In this document: piece after piece, positions 36,175 through 48,289 of the stretch
Layout of the letters: the number at the start of each line of letters is the position of its first letter
How positions within the stretch are numbered: the first letter of the stretch is position 1
Notes under the pieces: model-generated
Seen by the model: the letters and a program-made list of their open reading frames with translations, nothing else
Told to the model about the DNA's origin: nothing
Databases searched by the model: none
Program-made: the position numbers and the translations under genes
From: Gnetum montanum
Lineage: Eukaryota > Streptophyta > Gnetopsida > Gnetales > Gnetaceae
Direction: 5' to 3'
Assembly: GCA_015680685.1 (NCBI GenBank)
Contig: MNCI01010025.1
Span: 624,985-688,984, forward strand
DNA length: 64,000 bases

Positions 36175-37417
36175 ATGTGGCGTTCATTAACACTCTGGAC
36201 ACCCTGGAATGGTACAAGAACATTAAAGCATATCTGTAGCATGGTGAACTCCTGAGTAAATTGACATCGGGCTAGAGAGATGCAATCCACAAACGTGCCT
36301 GGTAATACATGCTCATAGGAAGTGACATCCTATGCTGGTAGTCCTACGACGGGATATTGCTGGCATGCGTGGGTGGTGAGAATGCACAGAAGGTAGTTAA
36401 TGAGGTTCATGAAGGACTTGCGGTGGACACATAACACATAGGGCTATGGTAGTGAAGATTAGATGCCTAGGGTACTATTTTCCTTACATGGGACACGACT
36501 ACCTATCAAAAGTAAAGACATGTGACACATGTCAAAGATATGAAAATCTCATACACATAGCACCTATAGACCTACACCTTACACAAATTACGTGGCCCAT
36601 CATGCCTAAGTCTTTCACGAGGCATAGCTTCATTCTCACCATCATAGAGCATTTTTCTAAGTGGGTGGAAGGTATTCCTCTGAGGGAAATAACATCCCAT
36701 CAAATCTGTCACTTCATCCTCGATAACATCATGACTAGGTTCAGACTTCCGATGATCATTGTGATCGACAATGGGCCATAGTTCAGCAGTAAGGAAACCC
36801 GGACCTTCTATAGTAACCTAGGCATTAAATAGTCATTTTCTTCCGCTTACTATCTGTAGGCCAATAAATAGGTGGAGGCTACAAATAAGTCCATCATCAA
36901 CTTATTGAAGTGGATTCTTAGCAACAATAAGAGGCAGTGGCACAAGCAAATACTCTATGTCCTCTAGGCTTATTAAACAACTTGCAGAACAGTGACAAGT
37001 AAGACCCCTTATAGTCTTGTTTATGGATTTGAAGCTATGTTAGCTCTTGAGTTACAGGTACCCTCACTCCAGATGATCCTGTCCAACATCATGAGAGAAG
37101 CCTAGAACAATGAATCGCGAGACATCGACCTCGACTGAGTGGAGGAGGAATGCTTACAGACACTAAGATGGATCGAGCACTATCAGGAGAGACAACAACA
37201 AAAGCACCATGTAGACTAGCATCAAAGGCTAGTACATAAGGGAGATCTCATCCTCAAGGCCATCCTTGAGTATATGAGTAAATTCTCAGCCAACTAGGAA
37301 GGGCCTTAGATGGTCGCTAAAGCCTTTGAGAATGGAGCTTTCAAACTGGCGGACATGAATGACAACAAATTTGCCAACCCAGTGAACCACATGTACCTCA
37401 AGCAATAATACTTCTAA
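36175..37417 (+). pseudogene. Integrase (element D)
   Basis: HHCC region near 36400-36560 (CLGYYFPYMGHDYLSKVKTC, DTCQRYENLIHIAP). Core: ITWPIMPKSFTRHSFILTII, HFSKWVEGIPL, FRLPMIIVIDNGP then TAG for Gln, and a damaged NGQVEA near 36865. The tail is KAFENGAFKLADMNDNKFAN, ending at TAA 37415-37417. Several stops are TAG for CAG or TGG. The catalytic triad cannot be read through without correction. Confidence 0.8.
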
Positions 37418-37429
37418 GGTGAAATAACA

Positions 37430-37734
37430 GCACATGCCACCATCTAGTACGATGATAAAGTAGCAGCCATGCTGGTCAGCATCCGCAATGACGATAAACT
37501 AGCAGCACCAAAAAGCATCTGCTACGATGGTAAACTGGTAGCAACAGTCCTCCACGACGTAAAAATGAAACTGTTAGTCCACCATGACTATAAACTGGCA
37601 TCGTTCATCCACCATGACATAAAACTAGTGTGTATAGTCTGCTAGAACCTCAAACTAGCATAGCAGTCCTCTTGGACCCTAAACCAGCACCTGGTCTACC
37701 AAGACCTAAAACTGGGTTTGTGTCACATCCTCAA
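37430..37734 (+). repeat. Dyad-motif array after pol (element D)
   Basis: Seven or eight units such as CATGACATAAAACTAGTG and CTACCAAGACCTAAAACTGG. Same place and pattern as in A, B, C and F. Confidence 0.8.
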
Positions 37735-38703
37735 CAGGCATCATCACCAAATATATGTTGAACCAAGAAGCATGATACCGGCAGGTCGGTGGGACATCAT
37801 CACTCTAGGACGCAGCTCCCGATGTAAGGAAAACACGATCTAAGGCATACACGCTATCATTTCTGGTGTCATGTTGATCCTTCAAATATGTCGTATGATG
37901 TCACATAGGCCTTTCAAACCTGCCATCGCTACGGACCACCGCCCAGATGGTAGCTCCTAGACCCATTTTCACTTTTGAGGTGCTGACAGTATTGTGGCCT
38001 AGCCACAATATTGTTGCACTTCTATTCCCTGTAAAGGTTGTAGCTCGCACAGTGTTCAGCTATGTGGTAGCTAATCCCATAGTTGACCTCGGCATGCATG
38101 CCTTTGGTGGGGATCCTACTGCATCCATGCCTTGGTACCCTAGGGAATAGCTCCCTCTATGGGTAGTGCTACCAAGACCACTGATGGCCTCCCTACTTTG
38201 GGCATCTTATATCAATGATGGTGCAAAAGGGTAACAATAATGCCAGCAGCCCAAAAAACATTGTCCTTGCAGATTCATCCCTCTACAGCAGTAAAGGCTA
38301 TAATGTTGCAAAGTGAGTGCCTCAACTAACATGGTTGTTTGAGAGTGTCAATTCTGACACAGGTGTAATGCAGCTCGCTGTGTAGAAGGCTGCAATAGGT
38401 AGGTCAACACCCTCCATGGATGTAATATAGCTAATCCTATGGAGGGGACACCCACCTGCGGGAGGTTGAAGAACAGGGCCAATCAGAGATGAAAATGCAA
38501 ACGAGCCCCTCAGAGCACTCCGACGAGGGACACGGCTAAACATCATCTCTACTCTCTACCTTAACCTTCACAGCACCAATCTAGCATCCGCAAGCATAGC
38601 CAGGAAACATCTTAGTACTCACCAAGAGATAGCCTCAGCGTTTCACTTGCTATAGTGTTTTGTATTCTTTGTCGACATCCATCGAGCTTGTTCTCCAGAC
38701 GTC
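37735..38703 (+). other. Element D 3' UTR with two conserved stem-loops
   Basis: Non-coding, aligned with A 666-1710. The stem AGTATTGTGG/CCACAATATT is at about 37988-38012 and GTTCAGCTATG with CATAGTTGA at about 38050-38085. The second is partly decayed. No shared open frame. Confidence 0.65.
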
Positions 38704-38719
38704 AAAAAAGAGGGACCAA
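38704..38719 (+). other. Polypurine tract (element D)
   Basis: AAAAAAGAGGGACCAA directly before the TG of the 3' LTR. Confidence 0.75.
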
Positions 38720-40411
38720 TGAAACATCCTAAAAGGAAATGTGAGGTCATCCTAGCTTCACTAGGCTCCTACAGTCCACCCAGAACCATGACAATCCATT
38801 AGGAAAAGAACACTCTGAGTCTAGGATGGCCAGTTCGGTAAATTTTCTACTTTAGGCATGGGCAAGTTCTGTACCAACTCACCCACCCGCCAAAGTAGTC
38901 TGAACAGTCGACAGCCTGCTTAGAAATGGTGTCTAGAATTAGCGACAGTAGCCTAGAAGTAGTTCAAAAAATTTTCTAAGTTACAAAGCCTACCACACTA
39001 TGATGTGTAGTATAGCATCCCTTAGAAAACAATAGCAAAATGAGATGTTACACTAAGCGATGACATATGGCATAGCATAGCAACAACTTCACTACTCACC
39101 TCCCTTGTCCAATCTCGTGTTTTGCAATGGTATCTCTTTTCACTAGGAAGTGGTGAACCATGTATGCTACCATGCTACATTGAGCTACATGGCACAACAA
39201 GGCATAGCAATCTTATAGAAAAGCACAGAAGGTGATTCAAAAGGAAAAATTAGCAAAGTTTGCAGAACATGCACTATGGAAAAATAAGTTGAAAATCAGC
39301 AAAACTATCCTAGTCGCTATGCTATGCTATGCTACATAGTGTATAATCATGTAACAAGTATGTGATGTACAACAAGACACGTGGCAAGGTGCTACACCAT
39401 GATAAGCAAGCCACATCACAAAACATAGTGCGACTGGTAGGTGGCCGTGTGACATCAATGCACTCCACCTCAATCAGACCATTGGCACACACATCTAGGA
39501 GCTGGAGGCATAGTCATGACATAGTAGGATCATAGTTATTGCTCACATTACAATGGTCTTGCAAGCTAAACTATCACAAATGGCTCGAGTAACACCAGTA
39601 AGTTGGCACATGTCTGTAGCAACACAGTATTCAAATGGTCACACTGGCTTACCTTCAACCCTATAAATAGCCTATCAAGTAGCACATAAAGAAGGTCCAT
39701 GAAAAAAAAAGGAAAATAAAAAGGAGAGTCTGCTTGACTGAAACAAAAAAATAAAGAGAAATAACTACAATCTCACAATAAGAAAAAGAAAAGGGGAGAT
39801 TGGCAATTTGTAAAAGGAACCTCTCTCGGCTAGCATAATGTCTGGGGTCTCGTTCTACCTCCTTAGTAGGATCCCACCCGCATTGTGTATACACAAAATC
39901 TGTGCCCAAGTGCACCCTTTTCCTATTGCCCAGCATGCTTTGGTCACTCTTAGAACTTTCTGCACTTTTCATGTCGTGTAGCCGATTGTGCCATCCGCTG
40001 ACCGGACAGATTTGTAGCTCTAAAGCGGTTCATGTTCCTAACTGTGTCTTATGTTACCTCTTATTTACTATCTAGCTTCCTTGCATTATTCCTATTTTAT
40101 TTACCTTCAAGCATTGTCTCATATAATTATCGCACTTACATTACTCACTATTTCACATTGTTATTGCATTTTTTTAGTCCCTTTTCTTTTCCTGCTATAA
40201 TTAACCATAAGCACCATCTCGCAACTTGTACATTTTATATTGCAAAAGGCTATGTTGACACCGATGTAAGTCCCTATCTTATCGACCAGACTATTCATGG
40301 CACCCCATGTTTGCACACACCCAGCACCGCCCTCCTGTGGGCACGAGGTTGGAACTATTGTGTCCACCGACCTTGGCATTCTTCCAGCTGCTGACGTTTT
40401 TGGTCGCTACA
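38720..40411 (+). repeat. 3' LTR of element D
   Basis: 1692 bp, TGAAACATCC to TGGTCGCTACA, followed by CCATA. It pairs with 23584-25235. GCTATGCTA palindromes near 38995-39080 and 39318-39345; TATA box at 39662-39669. Confidence 0.9.
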
Positions 40412-40416
40412 CCATA
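40412..40416 (+). repeat. Target site duplication, right copy (element D)
   Basis: CCATA, identical to 23579-23583. Confidence 0.85.
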
Positions 40417-40950
40417 GAGTGAAAATGTGAATGTGCTAGATTGGTATGTAGTGGTACGTTGTAATGTTATGTTGGTGTGCTACACTGTAGTGTAACACTA
40501 AACATGAAACCTACTGTGCTATGACCATACCATTCAAGTTGCATCTGCCAGAATCTAGGGAACTGCCATGTTTGTTACAAAGAATTCCAACAATAAATGC
40601 AAAGTGGAGCTTATGCTCTAGGACTACATCTTCCCTACTCTTATGTGTAGGGTCAAGTATAGGGACAACTTTGGGAATTAATAGCGAGATGCAAAATGAA
40701 GCAAACTGTTGATCTTTCCTATCAAAGAGGTGCTGGAGTAGAAATGACCCTTGTCAACAAGTTTTGAAGCTAACTAGAGATGTCCTGATGCTTCCATGTT
40801 AGCATTATGCTATTTACAATACCTAGCATATCAACGTAGCGTAAACACCTACATGCTATGCTATGCTACACTACAAAGTGTAGCATAGCAAAGACACCAA
40901 TCTTTAGAGAAATATGGCCTAAATATTGAAGATACCTATTTGAGAATTAG
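40417..40950. other. Unassigned stretch between elements D and H
   Basis: No convincing gene. TAGTGTAACACTAA-like repeats resemble the G leader, and a GCTATGCTATGCTACACTAC palindrome near 40855-40890 resembles LTR U3 arrays. It could be the remaining U3 of the G LTR, but I could not align it to the B or D LTR. Confidence 0.35.
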
Positions 40951-42721
40951 TGAAACACCCTAAATTTTGAAGGGATTCTTGCTTCACCGAGCCCTTGTAA
41001 TTTAGGCAGCATCATGGTAGTTCTTCAGGAGTTAGATGCTCTGGTATTCAGACTACCCAGTTTGGCAAGTTTTCTACTCTCGGTGTCAACAAGTTGAATG
41101 GCTCCTCTAGCCTACACACCTAAGTAGAGTAATCCAGTTGATAGCCTACTTATAAGTGATGCGTGGAATTGTTAGCAATGCTTAGGATGTGCATAATAGT
41201 TTGGCAAGTTTTCTAGTGAAGAAGTTTGCTATGCTACCCTACACTATGTAGCATAGCAAGCTTTAGAAAACAATCACATAACAAAGTGCTACGCTATGCT
41301 ATGCTACATAGTGTAGCATAGTGTAGTAAAAGCCAGATATTCAATTCCCTCACCTGACTCCAAGTCCTTCAGCAATGGCTCCTTCCACCAGAAAGTGAAA
41401 AATTTAACAAAAATCAAGGCATGTTGGCTGCTATGCTACATACCATAGTACAATGTAGTAACTCTCTAGAAATGATGAAAAGCATCTCAAAGTGTAGGAT
41501 CAACAAGTTCGCAGGTTTCACATTGCAAAGAGAAAAAGTTACAGATTGTCAACATTTCCGTGATTAAGGTTGGCTGCTACGCTATGTAGCATAGCACAGC
41601 ATAGCAAATACACAAAATTAGTCAGAGCACTTCAAAGGCTTCCAGCACATGCAACAGGCCTCGATGCAAGTTTCCACCTCAAACTAGTGGCTACACTATG
41701 CTACAATGCATAGTGTAGCATAGCGTAGCAAGATACAATGCTACACCAATATGCTACGCTCTATAGTGTAGTATAGCATAGCAAGTTTCTATGCTACATC
41801 GACATGCTATGCTCTAAGGCATAGCACAACATAGCAAACAACTACATTGCATTAATGTAGCTCCTTGCATAGCAAGCTGCTACTCTACGCCCACATGCTA
41901 TGCTACAAAGCATAGCATAGCATAGCAAGAAGCTATGCTACATCAATTCATTTCACTTGTTTGCATCTTTGGCATACATCTCCATGTTTTGACAACATAA
42001 TTATAGCATGACAAGCTCATCAATCAGCCTTGCAGTTCCATGTAGCATGGACATGTCAACACTGGTCCAGGACATGTGGCATCCAAACTACATCTTTTGC
42101 ATCCTCTTGGCCCTATAAATACCCTAACAATAAATGCTCAAGGGATGGGTTAGGAAGAAAAATAGCTGGCATGTTAGCAAAAATTTGAGCAAGAATGTTA
42201 GCACATTCTCAAGTTGGAAAACTAGCAATCTTAAGCACTGTAAGCATCCTTGAGATGATAGCATTCCCATTTGGTATCCTATTTCCTTTTTCCCATTTCC
42301 TTTGTATAATTTTGCATTGTTGATCCTTAAGCCTATGTTCAAGCATACAGTTGCCTTGCTTTGAACATTTTGGTTACTTTAGGGATCTCTATGTTTCCCA
42401 GTGTCACACAACCAATTGTATCCATTTTGATAGAGTAAAGCCATAGTCTTGATGCGGTACATTCTCTTAACTGCATTTTACATCGTTTTCCTCATTCTTG
42501 CATTTAAAAATTATTATTTTAGGTTATAAGTATTGCTTTCAAATCGCACATTTGCAAAAGGTTATAGTAACACTGATTAAGTCCTTGTCTGATTGACTAG
42601 ACCATTCAGGGTATTCCATTGCTGTTATATCTAGCATGGCCCTTGCATGGATTTGGGGTTAAGACTATTTGACCAATGATCTATCAGTGTTTTCTAGACT
42701 CTAATGTTTTTGGTCGTTATA
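40951..42721 (+). repeat. 5' LTR of element H
   Basis: 1771 bp, TGAAACACCCTAAATTTTGA to TTTTGGTCGTTATA. It has the densest set of GCTATGCTA/TAGCATAGC palindromes in the window (41225-41340, 41575-41600, 41690-41960). TATA box at 42114-42121. Followed by GTTTTCTAATGCTAGAAGG. Confidence 0.85.
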
Positions 42722-43129
42722 GTTTTCTAATGCTAGAAGGAGGACCTTTTGGTGCACTTTCAATGTTTCATGGTAGTCCTGTAAGCATTCTGCACCTTGA
42801 TACGCATTAGCGTAAGCTTGACACCCATTATTGGTTGTTTATGAATCGTGCAGTGTAGATCAGTCACTTCAATAGTTCTTTCGAAACCTTGTAGGACATA
42901 AAGCCTCTGATTGCTAGTTGACTAGCTTGTTTTAGAGTAGTCTTGCATGTGTTCTATACCCTATCATGCACTAGCATAAATGTGACACCCTTTCCTGATT
43001 TTTTGTGCATCGTGTGGTGCATATCAGTCACTCTAACAATTCCCTTGAAATTTGGCAAGACATAAATCCTTTGATTGCTTTCTGATCTCCTTATTTTTTT
43101 CATTTGTAAAATCGTCTAGCTTTGTAATA
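42722..43129 (+). repeat. Leader of element H
   Basis: Two leader units (from about 42800 and 42950), each with GTGYAGATCAGTCACT, a short hairpin region and RACATAAAKCCT, then the gag ATG at 43130. Confidence 0.7.
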
Positions 43130-45493
43130 ATGACTTCCCCAAGTAGCACTGCTAACACCTTTAGTGCTGAGGTTCCTTTCACGATTCAAGGCATCATGGG
43201 TGTCAAGCAACCACTCAGCCCCATGCAGGAACTACGTTGATCCCTCAAGAATCAAAATTGGGGACCTAAGGACTTGGCCTATCAACATGAGCACTATAAC
43301 TTTCTCTGTGCAAAGGTGTAGGAAAACCTACACTTGGATGCACAAGAACTTGAAGACAAACATAGCTTTGAGGTCATTTATTACAATGGGAAGAAATTTG
43401 TTCCCACTTCTGGTGCTTCCATTCCTTTAACATAGATAAATCAATGGCTTTTAGACCAACTGATCCAGTTGACTAGGCTTACAGAGTAGTAGAACACAAC
43501 GTCCAACCATGACGTGGCCTTCCAAGATGGATAGGAGAAACTCAATTCTCAAANAAAAATAAGGAGATCAGAAAGCAATCAAAGGATTTATGTCTTGCCA
43601 AATTTCAAGGGAATTGTTAGAGTGACTGATATGCACCACACGATGCACAAAAAATCAGGAAAGGGTGTCACATTTATGCTAGTGCATGATAGGGTATAGA
43701 ACACANTCATCAGTCCATTCCTATAGTGCATCATACACCAATCATAGGTATGCTACCACATATTCACACCATACCTACTTCATAGTCATACGTAGCTTCC
43801 ACTTCCATTCCCACATTTACACCTGTTCCATCATCAATGTCAGGACTAGGTCTGTCCACATGGTGGACCCCATTCACTTCTCCTCCTGCTACACTACCAT
43901 CCTAGCTGTCTCACCACATTTGCTAGCAGACCAACAAAATCCCGTATATGGTACAACCTAGTGCAGGACTATGGTCTATTTTACTGGTGACCCAAGCTAC
44001 TTATCCTATAGCTTAATCCACTATTGCTACCCTAGCAACACCACCTACCAGGTGGTGGGTAGCGCAAGTAGCACTGTTCACAAGGGCACGGTACCAATCT
44101 TTCTAAACAAACCCATTGTCTACAACAACAATGGCTACACATGATTATCTACATCTTTGCCATGTCTCTAACTGGAAAGACCCTAGATTGGTACAGTGCC
44201 TTACCATGCTTCTCCATCTCAACTCTAGAAGATTTGTTGACCCAATTCATGACACATTTCAAGTATAAATTGAAACCATAAATCATGCTAGATCAGCTCA
44301 TGAGCATTAAGCAAGATCCTCTAGAACCAGTCCAGAAGTTCATCCAACGTTGGAGTGCAACCCTCAATGAAATCTGCAAGGCCATCATGTAGTGAATGAC
44401 TTCATCAAGTCTAAGCTATGCTACCTCACTCCCCACACTCTTAGTCAAGCCTTCACTTAGACTAAGAGCATACAAGATGTTGTTGAGATGAGCAAAGACC
44501 CAACCTATGTTTCTTACAAGAACACCTTCACGAAGAAGGATAAGGGTAAGGCTACAAGAACAATAGTGACTGATGTGGCGAACAAGGCCAAACCCAAACC
44601 CAACAACAACGGTAACAAGAATAATAAAAAATCAGCCACACTAGTAGCTAACCCCACACACAAGTAGGGCAATGCACCAAAACCTTCCACATCCACACCC
44701 GAGACATTTGCACTCTCCAAACCAAACTTTGAGTGTAAAGATCATTCAAAGTATATCCCACTACTTTTCAAACCTTCAAATCTTCTAAAGAAGTTATTGA
44801 GAGTGGGGTACATCCAACACAAGTAGATGTTAGAGGAGGGAGTTAGGAAACATCAACAGTATTGCGAGCTCCTTAGGAATCCCTTCTTGGCATTGTCCAA
44901 TGAGCCCCCAATTCCTAAAGGTTTCAGGTTGGATTAGTTTTATCATTACCCTCAACAATGTGGTGACAACATAGATTACTGTTTGGCATTGAAGGATGAC
45001 ATCCAAAGGATCATTGATCAAGAAAAACTAGTGTTAGATGAAAGTAACCCAGTGCATCCTGAGAATCAATCTCTACACATGTACATTGACCCCCTCAATG
45101 TTAGCAATGTCTATTACATCATCAACACCATTGACATTGATAGTAATCTAAGGCTATCCTAGTAGCCATTTGTGGTCCACATGCCTCAGCGTAGTGCACC
45201 AGCATCACTAGCAGTAGATCAAAGCACAAAAACCATTTGTCTTGAGGGTCTCTTCCTAGATGTCCACCTACATGCCACCTGTTAGTGAACCACGCCACTA
45301 TGCATGTTAACACCGTTAGCTCTATTTTTCATCATGGGGCCAACTCATTAATAGCCCTTGCCTTGCATAAGATAAGTATACAACCTTCTTGTCCTAGAAA
45401 ATGAGAAGTTTATTTCATAGTTGAAACATCGAGGGAAAGTACCATCCTAGGCATTTCCAAGCCTATGTCTTCACCTCTTGCATGTACACCCTC
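43130..45493 (+). pseudogene. Gag (element H)
   Basis: MTSPSSTANTFSAEVP, then TIQGIMGVKQPLSPM aligns with B and D gag starts. A gap bounded by Ns (43554-43706) replaces some sequence present in D. The capsid core follows and is the best copy here: MSLTGKTLDWYSALPCFSIS (near 44165), LTQFMTHFKYKLKP, MLDQLMSIKQDPLEPVQKFI, KLCYLTPHTLSQAFT. Then FECKDHSKYIPLLFKP, GYIQHK, and DPLNVSNVYYIINTIDIDS. This is the plant retrotransposon gag fold with a Tat-type C-terminus. Several TAG stops. Confidence 0.75.
43554..43706. other. 151-bp reversed fragment between two Ns
   Basis: 43555-43705 is the exact reverse complement of 42948-43098 in the leader of the same element, placed inside gag between two Ns. 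An assembly fault is the simplest reading. Confidence 0.9.
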
Positions 45494-45498
45494 ATCAC

Positions 45499-47080
45499 TG
45501 TAATGACGAAAAATGTCGGTTGCTAGAAAATACTGAACAAAAATCCGTGTACACAGTCTTAACCATGGATTCGTGTGAGGGCCGTGCTGGAGAAAACGAA
45601 TCCATGGTGCCCTGAACGATCTTGTCGATTAGATAGGGACATACTTAACTAGTAAATTAATGAATATTGCGATAACACACGTATTATATAGATATTCCAT
45701 GAAACAAACCGATCCAATGAATCATAAAAAGGAGTTTCAAATGATGCAAATAAATGAAAATAACGACAACGTCAACACGACAAGGAGAATCAAATTTAGA
45801 AAAGTGCTTTGATTTAAAGACTGAGTATATTGTATACATAGTTCCAATAGCAGACTCTGTTTATGTTGTATGAAGTATACACAAAATAGAAAGAAAACTA
45901 TGCGACAAGGAGTACAGAATGAAACACGGTCTACCTCATAAGCCAATAATGGAAGGCAAGGAAGGTCAAGCTTGGATGTCTATCAATCAACTGTTTCTAA
46001 TCAATAAACCTTGTCAACCACACCAGATGATCTCTCGATCTCTGATCTACTCCTTTTGCCTTTGGTAGCCTCTTCTTGAAGCTACCAATGATCACTAATG
46101 GAGAGAATTGTATTTTTGTCAAAAGCCTAGTCACTCCTGCTACCAATGCTCAAAAATGTCTCCTGCCTTTGCCCAAAAGGTGATATCCAAAAAAAATCCC
46201 AAAGATGAAGATCCTTTCTTTCTTTGACAATTGGAGTATTTATAGGTTCTATAGTACATGGAGAAGGCATGGCCCTAATGATAGGTGTCTCGAACCTTCA
46301 AAATACCATTGACTTGAAAAACTTTATGTTCAAACTAGTTATGTCGCATCACGTTTTTGGGAAAGGGGGCAAAGTACACTATCAACCACTTCTGCTGAAG
46401 CTGTCTCATGATTACGCTGCGATACACTGATAATCGTATTATGTGTATGGATAACAGATGTCTGTCGAGTACTGCCTTAGTTGACTTTAGGCTATATTAT
46501 GCTCATTTACACTACTTAGTGTGGTAGAGCTTAATAGAGCATGGAAGTAGTTGATTCGAGCTATTTTATGCTCATTTACGCCAAAACGCATAATAGAGCA
46601 TAAAAATGATCAACTTTACAGTAAGTTACGCTTGTGTACGCTATGTAGCGTAATGAGCGTAAAGTGACCAATCTGCAAAAAAGAAGAAATCAATCTGCTG
46701 CACTTCCTTGGACTCTGACTTTGAATTCCTTGAAGCTCGTTACACTGCTCTGCATAATGGAGCATAAACTCAGCCCTAAACAAAAGACTTAGTGGAATAT
46801 GCGACAAGTCGTAAACCTTAAACTTCATAAAATTTGCCAAAGTAAGTTACTTTCTGATATCGGGCTATATTAAGCAGAGTTACACTGAGCGACACTACGC
46901 TATGTTGCATAATGTAGTGTAAAGAGAGAGAACAAAGTAAGGTTCAAATTTGTTAGAAACTTGGAGACTTGATGCTGCGCACCCCTTTTCCTTCCTTTGT
47001 CTTCTAGATTTTTTTTGCAAACTTTCACCCGAATCGTGAATCTTTGCCTTAGGCTGATTTGCAATTTCCATGGTGTTTCA
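45499..47080 (-). repeat. 3' LTR of element C
   Basis: 1582 bp. Element orientation: starts TGAAACACCATGG at 47080, ends TTTTTCGTCATTACA at 45499. The interior differs from the A/B/D/H type. Its U3 array uses GCGTAATGAGCGTAA and GAGCATAATAG-type units (46480-46640, 46880-46920). TATA box at 46237-46244. Confidence 0.8.
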
Positions 47081-47096
47081 ATGGCCCCTCTTTGTT
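47081..47096 (-). other. Polypurine tract (element C)
   Basis: Minus strand AACAAAGAGGGGCCAT just before the LTR start; nearly identical to F (59605-59620). Confidence 0.75.
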
Positions 47097-48289
47097 GATG
47101 TTTAGAGGGCTTACCTGAAAGAAACTGAGAAAGAATACGAAACACTAGATGGGTAAAAGTGCCAATAGCATTCATCAATGGTTACTCAAGTGTCGTCCTA
47201 TCAATATAGAAGTGCAGAAATGAGGGAAGCGGGAGGTAAAATGGTACGGGAGGGAATTCTTACATAGTTAAGAAGAAAGAGGTTTGAGGAAGACTCAAAT
47301 GATGTTCAGGGAAGACTCAAATGTGTGAGTATAGTTTTTTTTTGCGCATAAGCAATTAGGCTTTCTCCTACGATTGCATTTGCATGGAGTTATGCCATCA
47401 TATTGTAGATGAAGGGGCTTGCATAGAAAAATTGCATCGCATCTACACGGCCTGGATGAGTTGTGTTTCATTCATTTTTTCGATAGCACTCTTTCTTTTA
47501 GGGTCCACTAGGCGAGTTGCGTTACACTGGTTCATGGACTTGATTGTAATGCAGATGCGGAAAGTGTATGCTATCTATTCACATGTTGCGTAAGGGAAAC
47601 AAATGGGATAACTAAGGAGGGTAATAAGGGCTAGAGGTAGGATTATGAGGAAAATATGGTTGTACTCCTAACTGGACAGGCTAACCTAAGCGACCATCTC
47701 AAAATGTTTTCTATACTTCACCACTTAGATGAACACACTTTTGAACGACATACTTGTATCAAGTAACCTGAAACCAAAGAAGAAAATAGAGGACACCATT
47801 TCTCAACTGAATAATCGGAGAGGATTTTGAAACAAGTACTGTTTGGGATGAGATAGATTGAGCGGGCCATGAAGGATGAACCATAGCAAGAGGCCAGGGT
47901 CTTCAATGTTGATGCTCGGCCCAACATATCGTCGCCAGAGAACATCAAACTCATCGCATCCAACTCGTTATGCAAAGAACTAGCTAGGTGAATCTATGAA
48001 GCTAGAGCCTAATAGTGATGATCAGTGAAGATTCCCAAGGTCGTGGTTGATGAGAAGTCCTTTGGGACTCCAAGCGGCAAAACTAACCTCTCAGAGGTGC
48101 CACCGCTGAAATGGGTGTAGTGACAGCATCTCCGAGGGGTCAGTAGTATGCCTTTTAGCACATCTGAGGAATCAGTAGAATGCCTATGAGGTAGCGACAC
48201 TAGGGCTATCCCAACATCCCACCCATTTGTTTTGCAGCCACACAGAAATGATTACACTCATTTGATTTGCATGTTGGTGCTCTGTAAGT
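47097..48289 (-). other. Element C 3' UTR
   Basis: No gene supported. Short open frames (for example minus 47718-47975) have no counterpart in the other elements. The paired hairpins of A and D were not found here. Confidence 0.5.

Larger units (their letters stand above)
23584..40411 (+). mobile_element. Element D: complete Tat-like Ty3 retrotransposon with antisense gene
   Basis: The only copy with both ends in the window, about 16.8 kb as assembled. Order: 5' LTR, leader repeats, gag, protease, long insert with a minus-strand gene, RT, two RNase H domains, integrase, dyad array, 3' UTR with hairpins, purine tract, 3' LTR, all inside CCATA duplications. Gag is incompletely assembled because of the joins at 26998 and 27941. 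Pol is full of stops. Confidence 0.9.
40951..45493 (+). mobile_element. Element H: 5' part of a Tat-like Ty3 element, interrupted by C
   Basis: 5' LTR, leader and most of gag on the plus strand. Element C is inserted near the end of gag at 45494-45499; the rest of H is not in the window. Confidence 0.8.
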
